NCBI RefSeq assembly: GCF_031755915.1
Contig: NC_083386.1
Span: 8,184,001-8,248,000, forward strand
DNA: 64,000 nt
DNA from: Ziziphus jujuba
Lineage: Eukaryota; Streptophyta; Magnoliopsida; Rosales; Rhamnaceae
Reading direction: 5' to 3'
In this document: positions 24,503 through 36,163 of the stretch, in pieces
Position numbering within the stretch: position 1 is the stretch's first letter
How the letters are laid out: every line of letters starts with the position of its first letter
Notes under the pieces: model-generated
What the model saw: only the letters and a program-made list of their open reading frames with translations
Database searches by the model: none
Told to the model about the DNA's origin: nothing
Made by a program: the position numbers and the translations under genes

Positions 24503-27500
24503 TTCATATGTTAATCGATCCAGAATTATTTTAAATTTAAAATAAGGTCTATAAATTAGGATTGATGTGTATTATATAAATTTTAATTTTGTCGAAATTG
24601 CCAGACCTTTATTTAAAATTTTGCTATACGAAGTTTAATTAAATAAGGGGTAAATTTCTCGAATTTTTCCACCAGTGTCCATTGTTACATCTTTGGGGGA
24701 TGAACCGAAACAAAATTGAAACTTGTAAGGTAAAAAACTATAAATTATATAAACAGAGAGGTGGATTTACAAAAATTACATATTTTAGGTATATAGAGGA
24801 CCTATAAAATACAACTATAAAAAAAAAAAAGAGGATCCATGATACCACAAATAAGTAATTTTGGTTAATGAATTTCAATTATATTATATTTAAAAAAAAA
24901 AGCAATTATTTTAGGTGTTGAATTCCTAATTAAGTAATTCAAAAATAATCCTTATGGTGCCATATACCGTAGAAGTATGTGAATAGTGGAAATTGTTCAA
25001 AGATAATTCAAGGATTCAAAGGTTTTAATCACATACATTGAAACAAACAAATTCATTAATCGATTTTCATAATTATACCTTATAATTTTACAAATATATA
25101 TATATATATATATATACATGCACTCCTAAAATAACTTTCTGAATATTTTCTGCCATTTTTTTTTTCTTTTGGGTAAAATCAAGAAAGTCGATGTCAACAA
25201 GAAAGAAATCTTCTCTATTCAATAGCTGTACCAAAAAATCATCTCTATTCAATGAGAAACGAAACGAAACAAGATCACTATATGATAATCAAAACATGAA
25301 AAATAAATTAACAACAAATTATTAGCAAAAGAAGTAACTTATATACATTAATTTGTTCCCCAAGCTTCCAATTTATTACTTTCTCCAGACAGGTAATGAA
25401 GAAATCTAAGATTCTGTATTTTCCCTTTTCTGCTTACTTTCTTTTCTTACTTATTAATCTTTTAGTGGCCAAAAAAACCAACCAAAAGAAAGAAAAAAAA
25501 AAAAAAACAGTAAGCAGAAAAAGAAAAAGACAGAATCTTGCTCTTAATTAATCCAATCGCTAATCTTTTGGGTGCCTTAATGCAGTCTCACAGAAAAGGG
25601 CACGCACATATGTATATATATAACCTCATCACAGACTTTTTTATTAATAATTTAACCTCGTTAGACTTATTTCTTAGTTTTTAGTAATAATTTTTTCTAA
25701 TCAGATTTCGCTAGGTATAGCTATATAGCCTGATGTAGCATTATTTCAATTGGATTATAAGAATTATTAATGAACATATACATAACAAGAAATTAAAATT
25801 ATTTTGTACAATTCTAATTTTAACCAAACTCAGTTTTTGCTTGTTCTTTTATTATCTAGAATTTGTCTTTAACTAGGAATATTATTGGATAAAGTTTAGA
25901 AAGTTTATTTTATTACAAATTCTCTTCCAATATTACTCCTAACAGAACTTTGAATGACCATGTAGTATTATTTCAATTGGATTTTAATTACATACAGATA
26001 TATATACACACACAAACACATATAAATATAATTTAAGCAGCTCCATAAGAACAACCATGATTGTAGGGGCGATGAATTGGAAGAGTCATTCTCAATTACA
26101 TAGAACGATGCCTTTCCATGAAGTATATTGAGTAGGGGATTGTTTTCTTTATTTATTTTATATTAAAGCAAATAAAATAAATTTTTAGTTAGATTTTATT
26201 TTTATTTTTTTTAAATCTTTAAATCATATCAAATTGATTGTATATATAATCTGATTTTATTTTATTTTTTTGAATTTAATTACAAATTAATAAATTGTTC
26301 TAACTCCAACATAATACGTCCCTTCACAGTATACTGCAAGTTCATTCATTGTGCACGCAAGAGACATCTTTCTTTGTAAGTGAGAATGAAATATAGTATT
26401 TATCTTCAAGGTTGATTTGAAACTGATCAAGAACATGTATATTTTACATGGTAAAGCAATTATAGTGGCGTAACTTGATTAGAGAAACCTTTTTCCTAGC
26501 TATAGTTTGGCTTCCTTACTGCGAATATAATTAAACTGGATAAAGTTGGTTTTGGTAGTTTCTCATCAGTTTCTTACAGACTACAAAGGCTTTCTTTCTT
26601 TTCTTTTCTTTATTTTTTATTTTTAAAGACTACAGCGGTTTTAGCATTAATATTAATATCAATTGTAAGTCGTCATATTTTTAACGCATTATGGGTGTTG
26701 TATAGCTAGCATTAGACTATATAATCCACAGTATATTTTTATATGTAATTATTATTTTTTTTTTTTTTCTCTTTGTAGTTTTTTTGGTTTTTGTTTATTA
26801 TTATTATTAATTTTTTTTTATCAGAAAGTACTCCTATCGCCAATGGCTTATGCTTTTACAATTTTCGTTTTTTTGTTTATTTATCTTTGAGATTTTTTTT
26901 AGTTATGATATTAGATGAATCCAATCTTCTCTCCTTCTTTTCCTATTGCACACTCATGATATGATGGCAGCTCATTAAAAATATTAAAAAAATAAATGAA
27001 ATAAATTCTACGTAAAAAAAAAAACTGGCATATTTGATAATGCCAACAGATATAAGAAATGAAATAGCTATTTTATAGAATTGGTTATTATTATATATTT
27101 GATATATTTAAATTTCAGTAATATCTATTTTATAGGAATATTAATTTTTTCATTTTAAAAAATAGCTATTATATTCAAAAGTATAAAATTGTTATTCTTT
27201 CATTTAAAAGATAAATATTCTTACTACGTTTAACATTCATATTGATTATTCTAAATTAAATATACATATTTAATTAATTTTTACCAAATTTGTTATTTTT
27301 GAAAAGAAAAAGTCTTTATAAAGATAAAAATCATTGTGAAGGAACCTAATTCAAGATGATAATCAAATAGTAGGAAAATTTATTCCTTTTTAATTTTTTA
27401 AAATTTTATGAATAATTATTCATATTTTTTAACCTGACCTAACTATTTATCAAAATGAGAGATGATTCTAGCATTAATAGGATAAGAATGGAGATAAGAA

Positions 27501-27958
27501 AAAGAGAACAGGAATTCAAAATTATTGTGATAATTTTCTGGGTGCTTTTTCTGCATAGACAAAAAGAGCTTGTTTTATCTTTTAAAAAAGTAGATATATT
27601 TTTTTGAAAGAAAAAGTAAACCAGACAAAGTAAACCTATTCAAGTTCGGAAATTTTGAATGAAAAACTACTGGTATTGACGTATTGTTGTCCATGGCCGC
27701 TCCTTTAGGAGTTTTAAGATTAAAATTAAATTATCATCTTTAAATAAATAAATATTTCCAGGCTTAATCCATTAATTAATTAAAATCCTGACACATTTGC
27801 TTCCAATATATAGTTGACAGATATCCAAATCTATGAGATGCATGCACATTGCTCAGGAAAAGGGTACGTAATTTTGTACCATGTACAAATTATACTAGAG
27901 TAAATATGATTAAAAAATAATTAATTGCTGTATTTTGAATTACTATATCTTTAGGCTA

Positions 27959-28007
<49 letters not shown>

Positions 28008-28041
28008 CTGGATCATTATTCAATATATATATATATATATA
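24503..28041 (+). repeat. Segmental duplication, copy 2, left arm
   Basis: Aligns to 3361-6747 and on to 12530-13750 in one piece, so it shows the pre-insertion state for both the 515-bp solo LTR and the nested F1 LTRs of copy 1. It lacks about 700 bp present in copies 1 and 3 (junction near 25620). It holds about 100 bp near 27565-27690 that copy 1 lacks. No gene was recognised. Confidence 0.85.
27960..28005 (+). repeat. (TTA)n microsatellite
   Basis: About 15 TTA/TAT units; copy 1 has only two or three at the same place (about 13710). A (TA)n run follows at 28022-28041. Confidence 0.95.
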
Positions 28042-28680
28042 TGTCAGGATCCATCCAAGATCCTTCATCGGAACCTTGGACAAATCTTGATCCCAGGGAA
28101 CATCACTGAACCTTTCAATGGAAAATTCGACAGCATTTTCCCTAAATGAAGGACTTACCATAAAATTTACCTGCACAAAGTTACACTTCTATATGATACC
28201 ATATTATCCCTCCCACCTTATTACAATAATTTCCACAATGGCAGCACTTCAATAACAATTTATATAAAACACATACGTATATATATATATATATATATGC
28301 AATAGGAATAATCAACTAAATGAACAACCAATTATACCTTTAATCATTCACGTCCGTCCACACCACGCACTGATTGCCGTACATTTCAAATATTGTGTTA
28401 CAAAATATACCGATGAGTAATATAAGAAGAAAAGTAAAACAATCATCACATCAACAACAATAATAATAATAGCAATCATTTCATGATAAAAATAGTACTA
28501 ATATCATCTGTTATATTTACTCGAAAATAATCACTTGTTCAAGAACTATTACATAATCACAGCTGTCCTAAGGACTATCTCACCTGCCAAAAGCTACCAC
28601 TTGTCCAAGGATTATTATACTTGCTTAATGACTATTTTTATTACCCGTAAGCTGTGATACTTGTCCGGATATATCATATG

Positions 28681-28870
28681 CTAATAATAATAATAGAAAT
28701 AATAAAAATAATAATTAAAAAAATAATGGCAATAATAATAAAATAATAATAATAATAATAATAATAATGATGATGATAATATTAGTAATAATGAAAATAA
28801 TTGTAAACATAATTTGATAAATAATAATTGTAATATTAATAACGAAAATAATATTAATAACAATAAAGAC
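28681..28870. repeat. AAT/TAA-rich low-complexity tract
   Basis: Imperfect (TAA)n with a short (TGA)n run near 28768. It lies inside the diverged LTR. Open frames across it are low-complexity artefacts. Confidence 0.9.
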
Positions 28871-29188
28871 AATAAAAGCAATCAAGTATAATGCTAGAAA
28901 ATCAAGTTATGAATAGATAGAATAATACGAGATCAAATAATAATTTAAAATTCAAAAAAAATATTATCAAATATACACTCGTATAAGGGGTACAAACGAT
29001 ACCCTCCAACATGTTGCGCAATCCATGATTCTAGCTATCGCCAGCAACCTACTACCAATACAGTCTGGGATGGTTGCCTAGATTAGCCGTCCAATCCCCT
29101 AGACTTCTAGGTAACATAGTGATGAGGCTAGCTCTTCATGAACCACATCGGATCACTGTCTGTATACGGTGTGATACATACAAATATA

Positions 29189-29190
<2 letters not shown>

Positions 29191-29232
<42 letters not shown>
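29191..29232. repeat. (TA)n microsatellite
   Basis: About 20 TA units inside the diverged LTR. Confidence 0.9.
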
Positions 29233-29235
<3 letters not shown>

Positions 29236-29647
29236 AAAGATACTTGATGCACATACTATAAACCAGTGGTGTCTTACGGTATCCAGCATCCCAAAGCATC
29301 GTCTGACGGAAAGGTTAGAGAGAGAAACCGACATACGGTCGCATGGTATCCCACCGCGCCGTTGCTTAAACCATCATCCCGGCCATGGAGGGGGCGGCTA
29401 TGGCCAATATCAAACTTGTCTGCCATCGGTCCGATGAAAACTCATGAGAGACATTATAACCTTTGCGCTAATCACATCCACAACCACATAACACCGGTAC
29501 GTGTACGATGCATCTAAAAATTATAAATTTTTTTATAGTATTATTAAAATAATAAGTTTCAATAAAATAAGATAAAATCAAATTTATGATTAATTAATTA
29601 ATTAATTTGTAACACCCCGTCCCAAATCGCACCGGAATCCGTGCACG

Positions 29648-29705
29648 TTGACCGAGGTTGACTGTTGACCGTTGACCAAAGGGGTCAAAAGTTGACTTTT
29701 TGACT
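29648..29705 (+). promoter_or_regulatory. Cluster of seven W-box cores
   Basis: TTGACC/TTGACT occurs at 29648, 29658, 29665, 29672, 29692 and 29700, with an inverted copy (GGTCAA) at 29683. W-boxes are bound by WRKY factors. The cluster is repeated at 36205-36262 in the 3' LTR and recognisable in the F1 copies whose TGTAACACC end is present. A role in stress- or defence-responsive transcription is inference. Confidence 0.55.
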
Positions 29706-30032
29706 CGGTGGGAATTTCGAGATGACTAGGGCACCGTGGCGAAGTGCACGATGCCACGAGTTCGTAGACTGGTAGCACGTCGAAAACGGAGCTACGGTTT
29801 GAAAGTTATGGACGAAACAAGTTGCGGTCCAAACTGTCCAAGGGGTGCCGGAGTTGACTTTTTTTTTATGGGGAATTGAGCTTTGACTCATGCATGGTTG
29901 TGAAGTGCTCGTCGATACGAGTTCACAGACTAGCGGCACGCTCAAAACGGACATCCGGTTAAAAAGTTATGGACGTTTGAAGTTTACCGGATACCGTATT
30001 ATTTTAATGTTTTTGGGTCGTGAACAGTGAAA

Positions 30033-30067
30033 TGCCACGTGTCAGCTTCTGAGTGGTCCACGTGGCA
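30033..30067 (+). promoter_or_regulatory. Inverted pair of G-box/ABRE motifs
   Basis: TGCCACGTG (30033-30041) and CACGTGGCA (30059-30067) form a perfect 9-bp inverted repeat around a 17-base spacer. The arrangement is kept in the LTRs near 9448-9485, 23367-23400 and 56806-56840. Such sites suit bZIP factors; the spacing also allows a hairpin. Confidence 0.45.
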
Positions 30068-30111
30068 TGAACAGTGTCATGCAGGGTTTTAATTTTGAAA
30101 AACTCTCGGGG

Positions 30112-30162
30112 AAGAGAGAGAAGAGAGAGAAAGAGAGAGAGGAGAGAGAAAGAGAGAGAGAG
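30112..30162 (+). repeat. GA-rich tract of the LTR
   Basis: Imperfect (GA)n present in most F1 LTRs (CT on the other strand in minus copies), just upstream of the GC-rich leader. It could be a GAGA-type promoter element. Confidence 0.8.
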
Positions 30163-30998
30163 GACCCGCCGGCCGCCGGCCATTTTCACGTTTTTCCGGC
30201 CTAGTTACTGTACACGCGCCGGCCAGCCAGATTGCCCACCTCATTTCCGGCAAAACCTCCAAATTTCACGGCGAACGGCCGCCGGACGCGCCCGGATCGG
30301 ACGTCCGAAGTTTGGCGGCGATTTTTCTCCCTCCACCGCCGGCCACCGCGAATCGGCACTATTCCGGCCGATCTACAGTACACGCGCCATACACCCAGCA
30401 TCCTCTCCTCAAGTCCGGCCTACCCACCAAAAATCACGGCCATCGGACCACCGACGCGCCGGGATCGGAGCGTTTTCCGGCGAGGGGTCGAAAATCTTCA
30501 AACGGTGATTTCTCCGCCGTCCGACCTCCGTTTTGCTCACCGTCGGTCCCGTTGGATTGCTCTCCTCACGATCTACAAATCTGCAAAATTTCACAGCAAA
30601 CGGCCACCGTCGGAAATTACTGTTCCGGCGACGGTTGCCGGTGACGTGGCGGCCCGCCGGAAAGTACTGTTCCGGCGAGTACCCCGAAAATTCCGGCCAG
30701 CTCCAGTCCGCAGTGTTCGACCTCCTGAATCCAAATCCGACTTCCGTTTCCACCAATTCGCGACGGTTTGGGAGAATTGCGGAGCCGAAACCCGAAAAGC
30801 TTCCCGATAAAATTCCGACCCCGTCGGGTACGATCATCGGAAATTAAGACCGGATCTGTGATTAGCATCACTCGAGCTTCGATTCGGTATATCATTCGTA
30901 AATTTTAGTTATCGTTGTGTTTTGACCCCCCGGGTACCGGGTATTATTTACCCGAATAAAATATTAATTTATTTGACTGTCTGTGAATTTTGTTCTAG

Positions 30999-31059
30999 GA
31001 GCACCGGTGAGTCGTAGAATTGATCCCGTAGTGGATCATGAGTTAATTGCGTGCTCCAG
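30999..31059 (+). other. 61-bp splice-bounded module with stem-loop in the LTR
   Basis: Preceded by TTTTGTTCTAG (acceptor-like) and followed by CAG|GTGAGT (strong donor). Inside, GATCC (31022-31026) and GGATC (31033-31037) can pair around a 6-base loop. A downstream acceptor, TTCCTCTAG|G, ends at 32222, which would define an intron 31060-32222. Equivalent modules lie at 37556-37616, 8471-8531, 11251-11311, 22395-22453, 57738-57798 and 61175-61235. Probably a leader exon of the element's RNA; splicing is not proven. Confidence 0.5.
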
Positions 31060-32583
31060 GTGAGTGACCCACCTTCAAATTAATTTTGGGGAATTTAATT
31101 GATGAATATATTATGTGTGAATTAAATATTTGGAATTTAATTTCTATGTGCCAAATATTTATTGGATTTATTGTAGAATTATTTATGAATTTATTGGATT
31201 TAAGAAAATGCGAATTCTACAAATTTATGCCGTGTGGAATTATTTTATGGTTTTGAGGATTTTGAAATTGGTGTGGTTTTAATGGTAAATTGGGCACGAT
31301 TTGATTTTCAAATATTTCAAGGAAAATATTTGGTTATGTTGGTGATTTCAATTTTTATGAAATATGCCCATAAAATATTATGGGATTTGATTATGATATT
31401 TCGAGAAATTATTTATGCTTGGAAAAAATGTGGATATTTGAATTGATGGATTTGGGAGTTGGTGGATTTGAAAATCATGGAATTTATGGTATGGATTATA
31501 AGGAAATTGTGGAGAATTTCCCGGTTCAAGCGGATGGATTATGCCCGCTATGTTTATGAAAAATGTGAAATTTGTTTTATAATTTAAATTGTGGATTTTA
31601 TGATTTTTAGATGCACCGTGCACGTACTGGTGTTCTGATTATGTGATATGGTATATGTGATATGGATATTGTGCACACGGATATGATTAGCGCGCAGGTG
31701 GGTGTGAGTAGCGCGCAGGTGATATTATGAGGGTGTCCTGTGGATGCCATCGGAGAGGGTGGCCACCCCCCTTTGGCCGGGACACCAGGTTAGCAGCGGC
31801 GCAGTGGGACGCCACGCGACCGTATGCCGGTTTCTTTCTATAACCTCCTGTCTGGCGGTACCTTGGGACGCTGGGTACTGTTGGCGCCACTGGTATATAG
31901 TGGGTGCATCAAATGATTTTCAGAACTGTGTTTTAAAAATAAAATGTTTGGAAACTGAATTGGAATTAAAAATATAATTGTTACCGCTTCTGGTATTTAA
32001 TTGATGTCTTGGTTTTCGGGGCATATGGATAAAGGGTTTTTGTGAAATTGTTTTAAAAGGGGAACCTTTCCAACTGAGAGAATTGTAAGGGTTTTGAGAG
32101 AAAATATTATTATTTCCAAATAATTATTATTTATACTTATTACTGTGATAATATATGGTATAGTAGTAGGGTCGCTCACTGAGATGATTAGCATCTCACA
32201 CTCTTAAATTCCGTTCCTCTAGGTACCAGGTTGTCGGTGTTCACTCGGAGCGGACTTGATCTTCCTCGCTGTTTTAGTTCGGCAGTACCCTGTTATTCTT
32301 TTATTGCAGTTGTAATATTTCTTTCACTCTTGTTGTATTTATTTTGCACTGGATTACTGTATTTATTTTTTTTAAGTACTGCAATTTGTGGAACCAATTT
32401 GTAGTTTGTGGGAGGAATAAGGGGATATTTTTGAAGTGTGTTTTCAGTGCAGGTAAATTTGTGGTAAGTAAATCCCTTAGGGGAGGTGCTGCCGGATTTT
32501 CCGTTGGAAGGTTCGGTGGTATTTCCCTGGGATCAGGGCTGTCTAGGGTTCCGGGGAAGGAATTCTGGACGGGTCCTGACAGT

Positions 32584-32595
32584 TGGTATCAGAGC
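32584..32595 (+). other. Primer-binding site, initiator methionyl-tRNA type
   Basis: TGGTATCAGAGC lies two bases after the 5' LTR. It is complementary to the 3' end of plant tRNA-iMet, the usual primer of Ty3/Gypsy elements. From here to about 33400 no coding domain is recognisable. Confidence 0.92.
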
Positions 32596-33410
32596 TCTAG
32601 GTTCTAGTATTCCGAAGGGACTGTGCATTGTTGTGTGTCCCATCCATGTCTAGTCTCTCGTTTTACCCGCGTGGAAGCGTTCTTTCTGTTTGTCTCGAAG
32701 TAAATTCGTTGCCCGAGTTTGAATAACTCTAATCTTCGAGGGTGTCAATTAGGATCATCTAGCCTAACGGGAAATTCCTATGGCCTAGTCGATGGTCGAG
32801 GATGCCTTTTCTTTTTGAAGGTCAAGCTTATCATCGTGAATGGTATCCGTTTCGTTCATGGAGAAGAAGGATGATTGCCTAAGGATGTGTGTCGATCGAT
32901 TTCAAGGCGTCAAAATATTTTCCCGATCGATTATCAAAATTTAAATGCTTTTCAAGGTGTTTTATTCAAGTATTTTTGGTTTGTGTTCATACATGTATCT
33001 GTATGTTATATTGTTTGATATTATACTGCACCATATGGAGGCGGCGAACCAATGTGGTCCATGTAGAGCTAGCCCCATGATCATGTTGCCTACGAGCCCG
33101 GGAAATTGGACGGCCAATATAGGCAACCACCCTGGTTTGTATTGGTAGCAGAGTGTCGGCGACAGTTGGAATCATGGATTACGTAACATGTAGAAGGTGT
33201 CGTACGTACCTCCATTACAAGCGTGCATATTTTATTTTATGCTATGGATTTTAAGATATGAATTTCAATGTGGAGTTTTAACAATTGCCTATGCAAGTTA
33301 GGTATATTTGAAAAATATATTTTATTATTTGTTTATTGTTATGGTTTTTCCAAAAGCGACTTAAGGTTAAGTATCGCCAATTAAGAATCCAAAGCAGGGT
33401 ATCGTTGAGT

Positions 33411-33535
33411 TCAAAAAGGAGATCTTAAAGGAAGCACGTGATTCAAAGTATGCGATACACCCCAAGGGTACCAAGACGTATGGAATGCTCACTGGATGAC
33501 ATGGTGGTTTGGCATGATAAAGGAAGTTGCAAGAT
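33411..33535 (+). pseudogene. Decayed integrase zinc-finger fragment
   Basis: Reads KKEILKEARDSKYAIHPKGT, matching the HHCC region of the better-preserved integrase at 34740-34880. The first zinc-ligand His is Arg, and stops and frame losses follow within 25 codons. It is a second, older copy of the same domain in one element. The sequence between it and 34420 is undetermined. Confidence 0.6.
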
Positions 33536-34422
33536 CCGAATAAAGGTACTTAAGTCACCGACAAGTAAAGTAGGGAGATGTAAATATGGATTTCGCGTTG
33601 AGAGAATCAAGCAAGATCCGGATAGCGACTAAAGTTCTACTTGGTGGTTGATGAGGTTAATGAGATGAGGATGATTCCTTAGGCATGGTTGGATGTTTAA
33701 GCATGGTTATTTTTCATTCTAGAAGCTAAGATCTTGATATCTTATTTCCTTGGAGATTTAAGGTTCGTATTGGTGGTGCTTTATCAATTCAAGGTGGTTG
33801 ATATTGTTGGTGATAATTTACAATGATAAGGAGTATGATTTTTGGGACGTAGTTAGAATTTAAGAAGTGTGGAATACTTTATTGGGTTAAGGATCTAGTG
33901 ATTTGTTCATAGTATTGGTGGTGATGCTAGAATTAAGATTTAAATTTCTTATTGCTTGAGGTGTGGATTCATGGAATCTATTTGAAATGGGGGAAACTTA
34001 GGGTTTTCAAGAATGGTATTTGGATGTTGAGAATTTTATTCATGACCTTGATGAATTTAGTTAAAAGAAAGATTGATGTTTGTCGAGGTTAAGACTATTG
34101 GTTAATCAATGAGGAGCAGGGGCTTTATAATTGTAAGTACTAGGAGGGTAATCGAAGACAAGTGAATTAATCTCAACCTTAACTTGGTGATACCAGTAAT
34201 TGAGGAAATTAGACTTAAGTTCTAATCTAACCTTTTAAAGTGCTGATCGAGTCACGAGAGTTGGTTGTTGGTTTAAGGATGCATGCTTTAGAAGCACCTT
34301 ATGGTTAGCGTTCGACTATGACCAAGACTCTTAGATCGTGTTCTCGTGGACCAATTTGACTATCCTTAATTAGTGGGCATGAGAAGGAAAGTTGCACAAG
34401 AGGGAAGTTAAAGTCACTATTA

Positions 34423-35118
34423 GGCGAATGTAGTGGCAGATGCTTTGAGTAGGAAGGCTACTGGATCCCTTGCTCACATCCAAGTCATCCAACTACCTCT
34501 CATGGTGGAGTTGAAGAAGATGGGGGTGTTAATGCATATGCATCCTTCAGGAGTTCTCATGGCTAGCTTCCAGGTACGACCGGTGTTGGTGGATCGTATA
34601 GTAGAGACCCAAATGGAAGATCCTAAGTTGAGGACAATTAAGGGCAAGGTACAAGAAGGTCTTGATCCGGAATTTTCCATAAGGAGGGATGGAGCCCTCG
34701 TGTATAAAGGACGACTTTGCGTTCCGTATATCCCAGGACTCAAGAAGGAGATTTTAGAGGAGGCGCACAGCTCGATGTATGCGATGCATCCTGGGAGTAC
34801 CAAGATGTATCGGACGCTTGTTAAGTATTATTGGTGGATTGGTATGAAGAGAGAAGTGGCAGACTTCGTATCAAAGTGTTTGATTTGTCAACAAGTGAAA
34901 GCAGAAAGACAGAAGCCTTCGGGACTACTCCAACCTTTACCGATTCCTGTGTGGAAGTGGGAAGAACTCAACATGGACTTCGTATTCAAGCTTCCTTCCA
35001 CACCTAGAAGGTACGACGGCATTTGGGTAATCATTGATCGTCTCACCAAGTCGGCACACTTCCTACCGGTGCGAGAACGTTTTTCACCCGAGAAGTTAGC
35101 CCAGTTGTTCGTGCAAGG
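34423..35118 (+). pseudogene. Partial pol: RNaseH C-terminus and N-terminal integrase
   Basis: Open without stops from NVVADALSRK (end of RNaseH in Ty3/Gypsy pol), through the integrase HHCC finger (His and His in AHSSMYAMHP, then CLICQQVK) to the core start NMDFVFKLP, which has the first catalytic Asp. After FSPEKLAQLFVQ the expected second Asp and the Glu are absent, because the sequence passes abruptly into gag at about 35112-35122. No start codon of its own is credible. Confidence 0.88.
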
Positions 35119-36120
35119 CATACGTGGGATCAGTTCAAGATGGCCTTCTCTACTGAGTTTTGTCCTCCTGCCTACCGTGAAGCAAGAAGGAGAGAGTTCG
35201 AAGAACTACGACAGGGGAACATGACAGTGACAGAGTACGAGAGGAGATTCCGAGAACTATCAGAATTCTACATGCACCTAATTCCCGACGATCACACGAA
35301 GAAGGTGAGGTTCATAGACGGATTGAAAGAGAGCATCAGCTACACCCTTTCTGGATCAGTACATCCCACCTATTAGTCCGCCAGGGATGCAGCGCTTGAG
35401 CTAGAGAGACAGGAGGAGATACACAGACCCGCGAGGCGCAGATCATTCGAAGGTTCGTATAGCGGAGTACCTCGACAGGGGGCAGCTAAGAAGAGCCATA
35501 GCTCAGGCTCAGACAGTGATGGGTTAAGCCCACGAGGCAGATTCCAGAGGAGAGATAGTTATCGCATGCCCCAGCCAGCTCGCCATTCGATCAGTGTGGA
35601 TGCAAGCTCGTATCAGCAGTCACGCATTGGTTCTCCGCGGATTTGTCCACTTTGTAGGGGGAATCATTCTGGGCAGTGTCAAATGGATGGTTTATGCTTT
35701 CGGTGTGGGCAGCCAGGCCACATAAGGAGGGATTGCCCTTATGGTAGCGGCAGTGTGCTAGAAGCAGGTCGACGGACACAGCATACGGGGATATTTCCAG
35801 GACAGAATTCCCAGGGGAGTCAGCCAGTAGGAGTTTCTTCGGGATCAGTCCAGCCGTCTGCAGGATCGAGTCGAGGTAGAGGAAAGAGACCCCAGCAGAC
35901 AAGTCAAGGCCGGGTGTTTGCTATGACGCAGCAGGGAGCCAGGACTACGCCCGACGATTTCACAGATCAAGTGATGGAAGCAGACCTGATCCTGTTGGAT
36001 CTATCCGGACTTGAAGTAGTGTTGGGCATGGATTGGTTGGCAAGGAACTACTTAGTCGAGGAAGCGACATGGGAGCCCGAAGCGCAGGTGCGTGATCAGA
36101 ACCCTTGTTTGTTCCAGTGA
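35119..36120 (+). pseudogene. Partial gag, zinc knuckle, protease remnant and pol C-terminus
   Basis: A different frame from the integrase piece. It starts inside the retrotransposon gag domain (TWDQFKMAFSTEF, EYERRFRELSEF), runs through CPLCRGNHSGQC and the CCHC knuckle CFRCGQPGHIRRDC (35695-35736), then LILLDLSGLEVVLGMDWLA of protease without its DTG/DSG centre. It passes directly to EEATWEPEAQVRD, the C-terminal end of chromovirus pol. One in-frame TAG at 35374-35376 splits it. The gag N-terminus is missing. Confidence 0.88.
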
Positions 36121-36151
36121 CGTGCGGAAATTTCGAGGACGAAATTTTTGT

Positions 36152-36163
36152 AAGGGGGGAAGG
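36152..36163 (+). other. Polypurine tract
   Basis: AAGGGGGGAAGG ends one base before the 3' LTR's TG. It is preceded by TTTCGAGGACGAAATTTTT, a familiar 3' pol/PPT context in plant Ty3/Gypsy elements. Confidence 0.92.

Larger units (their letters stand above)
29608..32581 (+). repeat. 5' LTR of the full-length element
   Basis: TGTAACACC...CCTGACA. In order: W-box cluster; two diverged direct repeats with a 161-bp period (GTTATGGAC at 29805 and 29966); paired G-boxes; a GA tract (30112-30162); a GC-rich stop-poor leader (about 30164-30850); the 61-bp splice-bounded module; an AT-rich intron-like stretch; and the TTCCTCTAG acceptor. Open frames inside, on both strands, are not conserved as proteins between F1 subfamilies. 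Confidence 0.95.

Noticed and set aside
28042..28300. A distinct transposon beginning at 28042
   Set aside because: The TGTCAGGATCC start pairs with the GTGTTACA end at 40700. Together they form one diverged F1-like solo LTR split by the full-length element.
34474..34803. Minus-strand open frames opposite the integrase and gag remnants (also 34888-35121, 35591-35902)
   Set aside because: Shadows of the plus-strand pol and gag frames, which have clear domain matches.
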